DNA from: JBDSKH01 sp035495435
GTDB lineage: Bacteria; Actinomycetota; Actinomycetes; Actinomycetales; Microbacteriaceae
Length of the DNA: 50,576 bases
Direction of reading: 5' to 3'
NCBI GenBank assembly: GCA_035495435.1
Contig: DATJFV010000002.1
Span: forward strand, 1 to 50,576
Below, one piece after another: positions 31,658 to 40,021 of this stretch. Positions within the stretch are counted from its first letter, which is position 1. Each line of letters starts with the position of its first letter. The notes under the pieces were generated by a model. The model had not been told where the DNA came from, did not search any database, and saw nothing but the letters and a program-made list of their open reading frames with translations. Made by a program: the position numbers and the translations under genes.

Positions 31658-32668
31658 TCACCCCGGGATGCGGTCGAGTTGCTCCGGCTGCTGCAGCGCG
31701 GTCTCTGATTCGGAATCCGGCGCGGCATCCACGACCGGCGCGGCATCCACGACCGGCTCGGGGTGGTCCTTGGCCGACTGCACGAACCAGATGCCCGCCA
31801 GGATGAGCCCGCCCCCCACGATCTGCCAGAGGCCCAGTTCCTCACCGAGCAGCACCCAGGAGTAGACGGCCGCGGCGACCACCTCGAGCAGCCCCACGAA
31901 TGAGGCCAGTCGCGACCCCAGCATCCCCGACATCGTGATCGACGCCGCATAGGCGAACCCGGTGGCGATGACCGCGACCAGCAGCATGGGGATCCACCAG
32001 GCGACCGGCGCACCCATCATGATGACGGTGCCGAACGTCATGGTGAGGGGCAGCAGACCGGTCAGACCGATCGCACCGAGAGCGATGCCGCCGAGCAGCA
32101 GCCCGAACGCCGCCAGCGCGACCGGCGGCAGACCCTGCGCCGGACGCGCCGCGATGACGTAGTACATGGCGCAGCCGACGGCGGCGAGAGCGGCGAAGAT
32201 CAGGCCGAGCAGGTCGAGGGGAGCTTCGGCTCCCGGCGACACGACGAGCACCAGACCGGCCACCGACACGACCGCACCGACGAGCACCACCCAGCGCGGC
32301 ATCCGGCGCGTGGTCGCCCACACGAACAGCACCAGCAGCACCGGTGCCATGTACTCGATCAGGATCGCGGTGGAGACCGGAATGCGCGCGAGGGACGCGA
32401 AGTACACCAGTTGCGTTCCGGCGACGCCGATGCCGGCCATCGCGAGAATGCGCCAGCGCGCCGCCCAGACCGTCGCCCATCGGCCGCGCAAGGCGACGAG
32501 CGCGACAGGAAGCAGGACGATGCCGCCGGCGAGAGCGCGGACGGTCACCGCGGCGGCCGGGCTCCACCCCGCCTCGAGGAGCGGCTTGATGAACGCGCCC
32601 GACATGCCGAAGGCAAGCGAGGCCAGCAGGCCGATCAGCAGCCCCAGCGAAGTGGACGAGCGCTTCAT
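31658..32668 (-). CDS. EamA/DMT family transporter (first copy)
   Basis: 336 residues with about ten membrane helices in two EamA repeats. Typical features are the start GLLIGLLASLAFGMSGAFIK and the second repeat (MLGSRLASFVGLLEVVAAAV ... ILAGI). A C-terminal tail of about 40 residues is cytoplasmic and holds a direct repeat VVDAAPVVDAAP. Such proteins usually export amino acids or other metabolites; the substrate is unknown. ATG 32668 is used; the frame goes on to 33049 across the divergent CGNR gene. The CGNR regulator next door may control it. Confidence 0.87.
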   Translation of the reverse strand: MKRSSTSLGLLIGLLASLAFGMSGAFIKPLLEAGWSPAAAVTVRALAGGIVLLPVALVALRGRWATVWAARWRILAMAGIGVAGTQLVYFASLARIPVSTAILIEYMAPVLLVLFVWATTRRMPRWVVLVGAVVSVAGLVLVVSPGAEAPLDLLGLIFAALAAVGCAMYYVIAARPAQGLPPVALAAFGLLLGGIALGAIGLTGLLPLTMTFGTVIMMGAPVAWWIPMLLVAVIATGFAYAASITMSGMLGSRLASFVGLLEVVAAAVYSWVLLGEELGLWQIVGGGLILAGIWFVQSAKDHPEPVVDAAPVVDAAPDSESETALQQPEQLDRIPG

Positions 32669-32717
32669 GTCATGGCCTAACGTAGTAGTTGCCCCTGACG
32701 TTACGACCGTGGCGAGT

Positions 32718-32723
32718 AAGGAG
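32718..32723 (+). promoter_or_regulatory. Shine-Dalgarno site that marks a TTG start
   Basis: AAGGAG lies 5 bases before TTG 32729. No ATG or GTG is near, so this site decides the start of the CGNR gene. Confidence 0.7.
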
Positions 32724-32728
32724 TCAAA

Positions 32729-33277
32729 TTGCATTTTGCCCCTGACACCGAGGAGACCCTGGACTTCGCCGTCGCACTCGCCAACACGCGCCCAGAGGCG
32801 TCGCGCTCGGGCGACGACGAGCTGACAACCGTCGACGAACTCGACGCCCTGCTCGACCGCTGGACGTTCACCGGGCGCCGCGACCACGACGCCCGAGAGG
32901 TACACGAAGTGCGCGCGATCCGCGCCGAGCTGCCGCGGCTGTGGAAGCTGCCCACCGACGAGGCGGTGCCCCTCCTCAACACGATGCTCGCCGACGGAAA
33001 CGCGCGCCCCTGGCTCTTCCGCCACGACGGCTCCGACTGGCACATCCACGCCAGCGAACTCGACGCCCCCCTCGCCGAACGCATCGCCGTCGACATCGCA
33101 CTCGCCCTGGTCGACGTGATCCGCGCCGGCGCCCAGTCACGGCTGCGGGTGTGCGACGCCGACGACTGCGACGGGCTGTTCATCGACCTGTCGCGCAACG
33201 GCTCGAAGCGGTTCTGCAGCGTGCGGTGCGGCAACCGCATGAACATGATCGCGTTCAGGTCGCGTCAGGCGGAATGA
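32729..33277 (+). CDS. CGNR zinc finger protein (probable regulator)
   Basis: 182 residues. The N-terminal part is the ABATE-type stress domain (HFAPDTEETLDFAVALANTR). The C-terminal CGNR finger has Cys pairs in VCDADDCDGLFIDLSRN and FCSVRCGNRMNMIAF. Such proteins are thought to bind DNA. The start is TTG, fixed by AAGGAG 5 bases before it. It is divergent from the first EamA gene, with 60 bases between starts. Its last 23 bases overlap the convergent second EamA gene. Confidence 0.9.
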   Translation: MHFAPDTEETLDFAVALANTRPEASRSGDDELTTVDELDALLDRWTFTGRRDHDAREVHEVRAIRAELPRLWKLPTDEAVPLLNTMLADGNARPWLFRHDGSDWHIHASELDAPLAERIAVDIALALVDVIRAGAQSRLRVCDADDCDGLFIDLSRNGSKRFCSVRCGNRMNMIAFRSRQAE

Positions 33278-34145
33278 CGAGCGGATCGCGGCGCCGCACT
33301 ACCACGACCGCAATCGCGAGGCCCGCCAGCATGACCGCACCCCCCAACAGCTCGGTCGGGGTTGGCGCCTCACGCACCAACAGCCACGCCGCCAGGATGC
33401 CGATCACCGGGATCAGCAGCGAGAACGGCACGACCGCACTCGTCGGGTAGCGGGCGAGCAAGTGGTTCCAGACGCCGTACCCGACGAGCGAGGCCAGCAC
33501 GGCCGTGTACACCGTGCTCAGGATGTTGACCCAATTCAGGTGCGCCAGCGCCGCGAACACGACCGGCGGGGTATCGACCACGAGCGACAGCAGGAACGCC
33601 GGAACCGGCACCACCAGGCCCGACCACACCACGAGCGACAGGCTCGAGGCGGCCTGTACGCGGCGGCTGAGCACGTTGCCGATCGCCCAGGACAGGCTTC
33701 CGAGAAGGAGGACCACCGTGGGCAGCCAGGCCGCGACCTGCCCGCGCCCGATGACGACGACGGCCAGGCCCAGCATCCCGATCAGGATGCCCGCCAGTTG
33801 CCGTCGGCTGGGACGCTCGCGCAGCACGAGCACCGAGACGATGACGGTGAGCACGACCTGCGACTGGTGCAGCAGTGAGGCGAGCCCGGGCGGCATGCCG
33901 AGCGCCAGGGCGAGATAGAGGAACGCGAACTGCCCCAGGCTGAGGAAGGCGCCGATCGCCAGGATGTTGCGCCAGCCGATCGCGGGCGGCTTCAGGAAGA
34001 AGACGGCCGGCAGCACGACGACGGCGAAGCGCATCGCCAGGAAGAGCAGCGGCGGGACGCCCTCGAGCCCGGCGTCGATCACGACGAAGTTCAGCGCCCA
34101 GATCACCACGACCAGAAGCGCGAGCAGGGTGTGGCGCGGTGTCAT
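33255..34145 (-). CDS. EamA/DMT family transporter (second copy)
   Basis: 296 residues, ten predicted membrane helices in two EamA halves. It begins TPRHTLLALLVVVIWALNFV with the WALNFV signature, and the second half contains SLSWAIGNVLSRR and ATLLARYPTSAVVPFSLLIP-like sequence (LLARYPTSAVVPFSLLIPV). It resembles RhaT/YedA-type exporters. Substrate unknown. It is separate in sequence from the first EamA protein and faces the CGNR gene tail to tail. Confidence 0.88.
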   Translation of the reverse strand: MTPRHTLLALLVVVIWALNFVVIDAGLEGVPPLLFLAMRFAVVVLPAVFFLKPPAIGWRNILAIGAFLSLGQFAFLYLALALGMPPGLASLLHQSQVVLTVIVSVLVLRERPSRRQLAGILIGMLGLAVVVIGRGQVAAWLPTVVLLLGSLSWAIGNVLSRRVQAASSLSLVVWSGLVVPVPAFLLSLVVDTPPVVFAALAHLNWVNILSTVYTAVLASLVGYGVWNHLLARYPTSAVVPFSLLIPVIGILAAWLLVREAPTPTELLGGAVMLAGLAIAVVVVRRRDPLVIPPDAT

Positions 34146-34216
34146 GGATTCAGGATGTCAGGTGCGGCCGACGCGGCCGGGTGGCCGATCCCGGGTCGGT
34201 GGCCTGGGTCCGGCCG

Positions 34217-34678
34217 CTAGGCCGCTCGCGCTTGTGTCCGCCGGTCGCGGGCCCGGCGGATCGCGGCCGGCCAGGTGACGATCAGCGCGATGACCACACC
34301 CGTGATCGCGCCCACCGAGTTGGACAGGATGTCGCGCACATCGCTGACGCGTCCGGGCAGGAACACCTGCGCGAACTCGATTCCGCACGTCAGCATCACC
34401 CCGAGCACGATCGCCAGCCACCAGCGACCTCGGCCCAGAAGCAGGAGGAAGAACAACCCCACGGGCACGAACATCGCCACATTGGCCGCGAATTCGAGCC
34501 CGGAGTAGGTGACCTGCAGCGAGGGATAGCGCGAGAAGAACCGCAGCAGGGCCCACACCAGCGAGTCCGTGCCGTCATCGAGCGGCTGCGGCCCCAGCGT
34601 CACGAACGCGACGACGCCCAGGTACACGAACGTGACCACGGTGAGGAAAGGATGCTGGCGGAACATTCCCCCCATCAT
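34217..34678 (-). CDS. VanZ family membrane protein
   Basis: About 153 residues with four to five hydrophobic segments. The VanZ signature is clear: TCGIEFAQVFLPGRVSDVRD followed by ILSNSVGAITG. In some species VanZ relatives lower teicoplanin susceptibility, but most are of unknown role. The start is uncertain among ATG 34678, 34675 and 34666; GGGGGGA sits before the last. It is divergent from the MarP-type gene. Confidence 0.87.
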   Translation of the reverse strand: MMGGMFRQHPFLTVVTFVYLGVVAFVTLGPQPLDDGTDSLVWALLRFFSRYPSLQVTYSGLEFAANVAMFVPVGLFFLLLLGRGRWWLAIVLGVMLTCGIEFAQVFLPGRVSDVRDILSNSVGAITGVVIALIVTWPAAIRRARDRRTQARAA

Positions 34679-34732
34679 GACCGAATTCGCCTGTGCGACC
34701 TGTCGATTCCCTGGCGGTTCGGAGAGCACGCA

Positions 34733-34738
34733 TAGGCT
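34733..34738 (+). promoter_or_regulatory. -10 box, leaderless-type, of the MarP-type gene
   Basis: TAGGCT ends 7 bases before GTG 34746 and supports that start over the longer frame to 34569. Confidence 0.55.
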
Positions 34739-34745
34739 TTCGGAT

Positions 34746-35933
34746 GTGATCGCCGAGCGCCTGCTGGACGTGCTGCTCGTGCTGCTGTTCCTCGTCTACC
34801 TCGGCGAGGGGTGGCGCAACGGCTTCGCACGCAGCATCAGCACCATCGCCGGCATCGTGGCCGGCGGCGTCGCGGCGTTCTTCCTCATCCCGGTCGTCGC
34901 CCAGCTGGTGCCTCAGCCGTTCTGGCGCACCACGATCACCGTCGCCATCGCGGTCGGCCTGCTGATCGGCGGTCACGCGGCGGGCAATGCGATCGGCCGC
35001 GCCATCCGCGGCCGCCTCAAAGAGAGCGCACTCAGCGTTCCCGACCGGCTGTTCGGTGCCCTCGCCAACCTGGTCATCTCCGCGCTCGTCACCGCCCTCA
35101 TCGCCGGCAGCGTGGGCGCCCTCGGCATCCCCCTGCTGTCGACCGCGATCTCACGCTCCTGGGTGCTGAAAGGCATCGAGACGATCACCCCGCCCCCGGT
35201 GGATGCCGCCCTCGCCCAGGTGCGCGCCATCGTCCTCGAGGAGGGGCTCCCGACCATCGGCCAAGCCCTCGGCGGCGTCACGACTTCGCCCGGAGTGCCG
35301 AACGTCGACACCACCACCGACGCCCTCGACCGGGCGGCCACCTCAGTGGTGCGCATCACCGGAAACGCCTACGCCTGCGGTCAGAGCCAGTCGGGCACCG
35401 GGTTCGTGGTCGCACGCGACCGCATCGTCACCAACGCGCACGTCGTCGCCGGCGTGCCGGAGCCGGTCGTCGAAGCGCCGAACGGCCAGGCCCTCGACGG
35501 GCGAGTGGTCTACTTCGATCCCAACGACGACCTCGCGGTCATCGCCGTCGCCGGTCTCGACGCGACACCGCTCGACCTGGCCGGGACCTTGGCGACCGGC
35601 GACGACGCCGTCATCGACGGGTACCCCTTCGGCGGCCCGTTCTCGAGCGGCCCAGCCCAAGTACTCGCCGTCTCCACCGAGCAGATCGACGACATCTACG
35701 GCACAACCACCAGCGACCGCGAGGTGTACTCCCTCGCCGCGCATGTGAACCCCGGCAACTCGGGCGGCCCGCTCCTCACCACGGGCGGAGACGTGGCCGG
35801 CGTCGTCTTCGCGCGCAGTTCCACCGATGACGACCTGGGCTACGCGATGACGAACACCGAACTGCGACCTGTCGTCGACCGGGCCGCTGCCCTCTCGACC
35901 CCGATCACACCAGGAACGTGCGTGCGCGGATAG
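34746..35933 (+). CDS. marP: MarP-type membrane serine protease (CvpA domain plus trypsin-like domain)
   Basis: 395 residues. Residues 1-145 hold four membrane helices of the CvpA/colicin V type (LLDVLLVLLFLVYLGEG onward). The outer domain is a chymotrypsin-fold protease with His232 (TNAHVV), Asp262 (NDDLAVI) and Ser339 (NPGNSGGP). Cys211 and Cys392 fit the disulfide described for MarP of Mycobacterium tuberculosis, where it helps acid and oxidant resistance. GTG 34746 is fixed by a TAGGCT box 7 bases upstream; the frame continues to 34569 but would overlap VanZ. No operon partner is seen. Confidence 0.9.
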   Translation: MIAERLLDVLLVLLFLVYLGEGWRNGFARSISTIAGIVAGGVAAFFLIPVVAQLVPQPFWRTTITVAIAVGLLIGGHAAGNAIGRAIRGRLKESALSVPDRLFGALANLVISALVTALIAGSVGALGIPLLSTAISRSWVLKGIETITPPPVDAALAQVRAIVLEEGLPTIGQALGGVTTSPGVPNVDTTTDALDRAATSVVRITGNAYACGQSQSGTGFVVARDRIVTNAHVVAGVPEPVVEAPNGQALDGRVVYFDPNDDLAVIAVAGLDATPLDLAGTLATGDDAVIDGYPFGGPFSSGPAQVLAVSTEQIDDIYGTTTSDREVYSLAAHVNPGNSGGPLLTTGGDVAGVVFARSSTDDDLGYAMTNTELRPVVDRAAALSTPITPGTCVRG

Positions 35934-35945
35934 CGAGCTGGCGGC

Positions 35946-36311
35946 TCACTCGGCGTCGGGGACGCGCATGTACCACTCGGTGTAAGAGCTTGCTCGCCCG
36001 TCGTCGGCGAATCGGATCACCCACAGGTTCGCGTACCGTCTGCCGTCGACATAGGTGGTCTCACCTTGCACGAACGCCAGGTCGCCGTCGATGCCCAGCT
36101 CGTGCCATGTGAAGGTGTAGTCCTCGGGCTGATCCTGATCGTCGAGCCAGCCGTCGACGATCGCGCCGATACCGACGCGCGGTGCGACCGTCGGCGCGGT
36201 CGCGTACTCGGCGTCATCGGTGAAGAGTGCCCGGATGTCGTCGGGATCGTTGGAGTCCCAGGCGCGCAGATAGCCGTTCATCCAAGCAGTGACAGTGGTG
36301 GAGTCGGTCAT
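35946..36311 (-). CDS. SnoaL/NTF2-like protein
   Basis: 121-residue alpha+beta cone fold. Seen: the N-terminal WMNGYLRAWDSNDPDDIRAL, the turn FTDDAEY, and the late strands (DLAFVQGETTY, YANLWVIRFA). Members include ring-cyclising enzymes and simple ligand binders; no catalytic role can be assigned here. TAGAAC lies 6 bases before the ATG. It is followed by the convergent MarP gene end. Confidence 0.87.
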   Translation of the reverse strand: MTDSTTVTAWMNGYLRAWDSNDPDDIRALFTDDAEYATAPTVAPRVGIGAIVDGWLDDQDQPEDYTFTWHELGIDGDLAFVQGETTYVDGRRYANLWVIRFADDGRASSYTEWYMRVPDAE

Positions 36312-36320
36312 GGGTCTGTT

Positions 36321-37238
36321 CTACTCCCCACCGCTGACGACGACCTTGCCGCGCAGATGCTGCCCCTCGAGCACCTCGAAGGCATCCGCGATCCGTGACA
36401 GCGGGAACTCGGCCGCGATCGGCACCTCGACCGCGCCGTCCACCACCATGGCGGCGAGTGTGCCGAGGGTGTCCAGATTCGCCGGCCCCCGTCCGACGTG
36501 CCGGACGCCCGGCGGCACCGCCGCACCCATCGCGTTCGAATTGATCCGCTCCGCCGGGATCCCCAGCTCAAGGAATTGTGCGACCGATTCGGCGCCGAAC
36601 AGAGCGAACGCCGCGGTCGGAACATCCGTGATCAGGGCGCGCACCGCATCCACCAGGCCCGGCCCGTACTCGACCGGCTCGACGCCCCGCGAGCGCAACC
36701 ATCCGTGATTGCGGTGCGAGGCCGACCCGATCACGCGCGCGCCGGCATGCACCGCCAGCTGGCTCAGGATGCTGCCCACACCTCCCGCAGCGGCGCTCAC
36801 CACGATCGTGTCCCCGCGTCCGATCCCCTGCGAAGCCAAGGCGTCCCATGCGGTCTGGCCGGCCAGCGCCAGGCCGCCCGCGACATCCATCGGCATGTCG
36901 GCGGGGACGAACGCCATGTTCGCCTCCGGGACGACCACCGTGTCGGCGAACGCACCGACCGGGATCGTGCCGAAGACCTCGTCGCCCTCGGCGAGACGCT
37001 CGACCTCGGGGCCCGTCGACTCGACCACTCCCGACAGCTCACGACCCAGCACGCTCGGAAGCACCGTGCCGTATTGGGAGCCACCGCGGCGGATCTTGTA
37101 GTCCACCGGATTGAGCCCCGCATACGCCATGCGCACCCGCACCTCACCGGGCCCGGGCTCGGCGATCGGGCGCTCCTCGAGTCGGAGCACCTCGGGCCCG
37201 CCGAACTGCGAGAAGACGACGACGCGATTACCGCTCAT
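36321..37238 (-). CDS. NADP-dependent MDR oxidoreductase (quinone-oxidoreductase-like)
   Basis: 305-residue medium-chain dehydrogenase/reductase without the zinc ligands. The N-terminal GroES-like part has YAGLNPVDYKIRRG, and the Rossmann part has VVSAAAGGVGSILSQLAVHA. It probably reduces enones or quinones with NADPH; the substrate is unknown. TAGCAT lies 6 bases before the ATG. The SnoaL-like gene follows 9 bases after the stop, so the two may be cotranscribed. Confidence 0.9.
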   Translation of the reverse strand: MSGNRVVVFSQFGGPEVLRLEERPIAEPGPGEVRVRMAYAGLNPVDYKIRRGGSQYGTVLPSVLGRELSGVVESTGPEVERLAEGDEVFGTIPVGAFADTVVVPEANMAFVPADMPMDVAGGLALAGQTAWDALASQGIGRGDTIVVSAAAGGVGSILSQLAVHAGARVIGSASHRNHGWLRSRGVEPVEYGPGLVDAVRALITDVPTAAFALFGAESVAQFLELGIPAERINSNAMGAAVPPGVRHVGRGPANLDTLGTLAAMVVDGAVEVPIAAEFPLSRIADAFEVLEGQHLRGKVVVSGGE

Positions 37239-37244
37239 CCCCCG

Positions 37245-37250
37245 ATGCTA
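37245..37250 (-). promoter_or_regulatory. -10 box, leaderless-type, of the MDR oxidoreductase gene
   Basis: TAGCAT, read leftwards, ends 6 bases before ATG 37238. Confidence 0.55.
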
Positions 37251-37260
37251 GGCCCGCCTC

Positions 37261-37352
37261 TTGACTCCCTGTGCTGTCGGGTGCACCCTGGAACCAGATC
37301 AACTCATCGCCCAGAAGAGCCGGAGTCAATGACCCGCCACTGGGCGATGAGT
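37261..37352. repeat. Two interleaved inverted repeats before the DUF3137-like gene
   Basis: Pair 1: TTGACTCC (37261-37268) with GGAGTCAA (37322-37329), 8 bp. Pair 2: ACTCATCGCCCAG (37302-37314) with CTGGGCGATGAGT (37340-37352), 13 bp perfect. The order is 1-2-1'-2', which as RNA would allow a hairpin or a pseudoknot. The region is the 139-base gap between the MDR gene and the DUF3137-like gene. Confidence 0.65.
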
Positions 37353-37377
37353 CTGTGTGGGCCTGTTTGAATGAAGT

Positions 37378-38457
37378 ATGGCCACGAGCACCACGATCGA
37401 CTTCAGCCCGCTGACCACACCGCTGTCGGACGACGCCGTGAAGGCATGGAAGGCGCAGGCGAAAGCCTCGGGTGCATCGTGGGCGAGCGTCAGTGCCGGC
37501 AACATCGTCGCCCTCGTGCTGCTGGTGCCCTTCGTATTGGTGTTCCTCTTCGTCGCACTCGGCGTCGGCAGCATGCTCATCAACGTTGCCGCGGATTCGC
37601 AGAACCTGGTCGTCGGTCTGTTCCCCCTCGTCATCATGCTCGGTGTCGTCGCGCTGATCGCGTTCGCGATCGTCAAAGGCGTGAGCGCGTTCGGGCGCCG
37701 CTGGGAACTCTGGGCGCGGATGGACGGCTTCGCCCGGACTAACGGCATGGTCTTCTCCCCCGTGGACGCGAACCCTGCGTACCCGGGCATGATCTTTCAG
37801 CGCGGAGACACCCGCCAAGCCGTCGACCATCTGCGCAGCGCCGACGGGCGGTTCTTCGACTTCGGCAACTACCGCTACACAACCGGGTCGGGAAAGAACC
37901 GCACGACCCGCACCTGGGGGTTCCTGGCCTTCCACCTCGACCGCCGACTGCCGAACATGCTGCTGGACTCGAAAGCCAACAACGGCCTGTTCGGCAGCAA
38001 CCTGCCGGCCAGCTTCGACAAGAACCAGATCCTGTCTCTCGAGGGCGACTTCGACACCTACTTCACGCTCTACGCACCGAAGGAGTACGAGCGCGACGCC
38101 CTCTACGTCTTCACGCCCGACCTGATGGCCCTGCTGATCGACGAGGCGGCCCCGTTCGACGTGGAGATCGTCGACGACTGGATGTTCGTCTACTCCAATA
38201 CCGCGTTCCGCACCGGTGACGCCGCCCTCTATGCGCGGCTGTTCCGCATCATGGACACCGTCGGCGCGAAGGCGCTCACCCAGACGGACCGCTACGTCGA
38301 CGCGCGCATCGGCGATTTCGCCGCCAACGTCGTCGCCCCGCAGGGCGCCCGCCTCAAGCGCCGCGTCTCTGCCGGCGCGATCGTGGTGGGCGTGCTCTTT
38401 CTCGGTTTCTGGCTGTGGGGCTTCCTCGGCGACGCCCTGCAGACCCTGCTGCGCTGA
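37378..38457 (+). CDS. DUF3137-like membrane protein
   Basis: 359 residues. Two helices near residues 40-70 and 78-102 and one at the C-terminus (AGAIVVGVLFLGFWLWGFLG) anchor a large cytoplasmic domain. That domain has PGMIFQRGDTRQAVDHLRSA, FDFGNYRYTTGSGK and FLAFHLDRRLPNMLLDSKA, the pattern of DUF3137 proteins. Function unknown. The ATG 37378 has only a weak upstream purine stretch. A structured leader with interleaved repeats precedes it. It ends 9 bases before the convergent PrsW gene. Confidence 0.83.
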   Translation: MATSTTIDFSPLTTPLSDDAVKAWKAQAKASGASWASVSAGNIVALVLLVPFVLVFLFVALGVGSMLINVAADSQNLVVGLFPLVIMLGVVALIAFAIVKGVSAFGRRWELWARMDGFARTNGMVFSPVDANPAYPGMIFQRGDTRQAVDHLRSADGRFFDFGNYRYTTGSGKNRTTRTWGFLAFHLDRRLPNMLLDSKANNGLFGSNLPASFDKNQILSLEGDFDTYFTLYAPKEYERDALYVFTPDLMALLIDEAAPFDVEIVDDWMFVYSNTAFRTGDAALYARLFRIMDTVGAKALTQTDRYVDARIGDFAANVVAPQGARLKRRVSAGAIVVGVLFLGFWLWGFLGDALQTLLR

Positions 38458-38466
38458 CCCGAGCGG

Positions 38467-40008
38467 TCAGGATGCGGCGGGCGGACCCACGGGGGCGCGC
38501 TCGGCCGGCACCGCCGCCTGTCGCGGTTGCGACGCCGACAGCACCCGACGCGACTCGGCCACCTGGTACAGCAGCACCTGCTCATCCTTCTGCGAACCGA
38601 TGCGATCGCGCCCGGTGACGATCCGGTTGCGGGTGAACGCCAGGTGGGTCGCGTCCCTGATGAACTCGTTCATCACCTTGCGCAGGCCGTGGCGGCGCGC
38701 CCAGGACCGCGCGTGGCGGCGACCGGCGGGGGTGCCCAGCATGGTCACTTCGCTCGCGTTCAGCCAGCCGGCATTCGCGTACTCCTGCAGGTGCACCTGC
38801 GTCATGCGCGCCTCGCGCCGTCGCAGCAGGAACACCATCAGCACTGCGACGCCGAACAGCGGCACCTGAACGATCAGGTAGTAGCCGTAGAAGTCGTAGA
38901 CGAAGAACAGGGCGCCGTTCCAGAACATGTGCAGCAGGATCGCCGGGATCAGCCCGACGAAGAATGCGCCAATCGAGAGCAGAACGCTTCCGCGACGCGC
39001 CGCGAGACCGATGAGCAGACCGGTCATCGAGGTGAACATCACGTGGGCGAACGGCGACAGGATGCCACGCACGAAGAAGATCTCGCCCACGGAGCCGTCG
39101 AAGCCGCCCGCCTCGGCGATCTGCAGGCCGAAGTACTGGATGTTCTCGGTGAACGCGAACCCGCCCGCGATCGTCGCGGCGTACACGATGCCGTCGACCG
39201 GGCCGTCGAAGAAGCGGCGGCCGACGATGAAGATGAGCAGCACGCCGAGGCCCTTGGCGAACTCTTCGACGATGGGTGCCTGGAAGACCGTCTGCAGGAA
39301 GATGGTGCCGTTGGTGGCGCCGCCCCCAGCCGAGATCTGCTCCGAGATGTTGTAGTCGGTGACGAGTGCGATCAGCACCGCGACTCCGGCGCCCCACAGG
39401 AACGCGAAGATCAGCCCGGTACGCGGCTCGGGCTCCCAGCGGTCGATCCAGCGGATACCGAGCAGCACGATGGCGAGCGGGATGAGGGCGAGAACCCCGC
39501 CGATCACCGTGAGCGTGGGGCCGAGCGCGAGCAGGAAATACGCGGCGATGAGCACCACGGCGATGGTGACGACGATCAGTCCCACGGTCGCCAGCGCGAT
39601 GGGCCCGGGGCGCTTCTTGACCGGCTGCAGGAACACCGGGTGGGCAGCATCGGATGCGGCGCTCGACACGTCGGACGGTGCCGACTCGGGGGTGTGGGTC
39701 ACGCGCACCGAACGCGGGGTGTCGTTCCCCGCGGGAACAACCGTCGCCAGGGGCGAAGCGGTCGGGGCGATCGGCTTCGCGGAGTTCTTGGCTTCCTGCT
39801 CGGCGACGTACGCCGCCGCCTGCGCCTGCTTGCCCACCGGCTTGGCGTCGGGATCGGTCACCTTCCCCGGCCGCACCGGCCGCGTCGCGGCGGGACGACC
39901 GCTGACCGTTCCGGCCGAGTCTGCGGGGGTGGCTGCGGGCTTCGTCGCGGCCGGCTTCTTCGCGGCGGGCTTCTTCGCGGCAGGGGTGTCATCGGAGGCG
40001 CTGGCCAT
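38467..40008 (-). CDS. PrsW family intramembrane metalloprotease with long disordered N-terminus
   Basis: 513 residues. Residues 1-135 are Ala/Pro/Lys-rich, with short repeats such as KKPAAKKPAATKPAA. About eight to nine helices follow. PrsW motifs are visible: APIVEEFAKGLGVL with the Glu-Glu pair, AFTENIQYF, the His in PFAHVMFTSMTG, and LLHMFWNG. Bacillus PrsW starts release of an ECF sigma factor; no anti-sigma factor is nearby here. The C-terminal tail of about 80 residues is cytoplasmic. ATG 40008 is 7 bases after TAGGGT. Confidence 0.88.
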   Translation of the reverse strand: MASASDDTPAAKKPAAKKPAATKPAATPADSAGTVSGRPAATRPVRPGKVTDPDAKPVGKQAQAAAYVAEQEAKNSAKPIAPTASPLATVVPAGNDTPRSVRVTHTPESAPSDVSSAASDAAHPVFLQPVKKRPGPIALATVGLIVVTIAVVLIAAYFLLALGPTLTVIGGVLALIPLAIVLLGIRWIDRWEPEPRTGLIFAFLWGAGVAVLIALVTDYNISEQISAGGGATNGTIFLQTVFQAPIVEEFAKGLGVLLIFIVGRRFFDGPVDGIVYAATIAGGFAFTENIQYFGLQIAEAGGFDGSVGEIFFVRGILSPFAHVMFTSMTGLLIGLAARRGSVLLSIGAFFVGLIPAILLHMFWNGALFFVYDFYGYYLIVQVPLFGVAVLMVFLLRRREARMTQVHLQEYANAGWLNASEVTMLGTPAGRRHARSWARRHGLRKVMNEFIRDATHLAFTRNRIVTGRDRIGSQKDEQVLLYQVAESRRVLSASQPRQAAVPAERAPVGPPAAS

Positions 40009-40015
40009 AGGCGAC

Positions 40016-40021
40016 ACCCTA
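40016..40021 (-). promoter_or_regulatory. -10 box, leaderless-type, of the PrsW gene
   Basis: TAGGGT, read leftwards, ends 7 bases before ATG 40008. It overlaps the stop of the gene upstream. Confidence 0.5.

Noticed and set aside
37302..37352. 13-bp inverted repeat as a plain terminator
   Set aside because: The loop is 25 bases, no T tract follows, and the gene to the left is transcribed away from it. A leader structure fits better.
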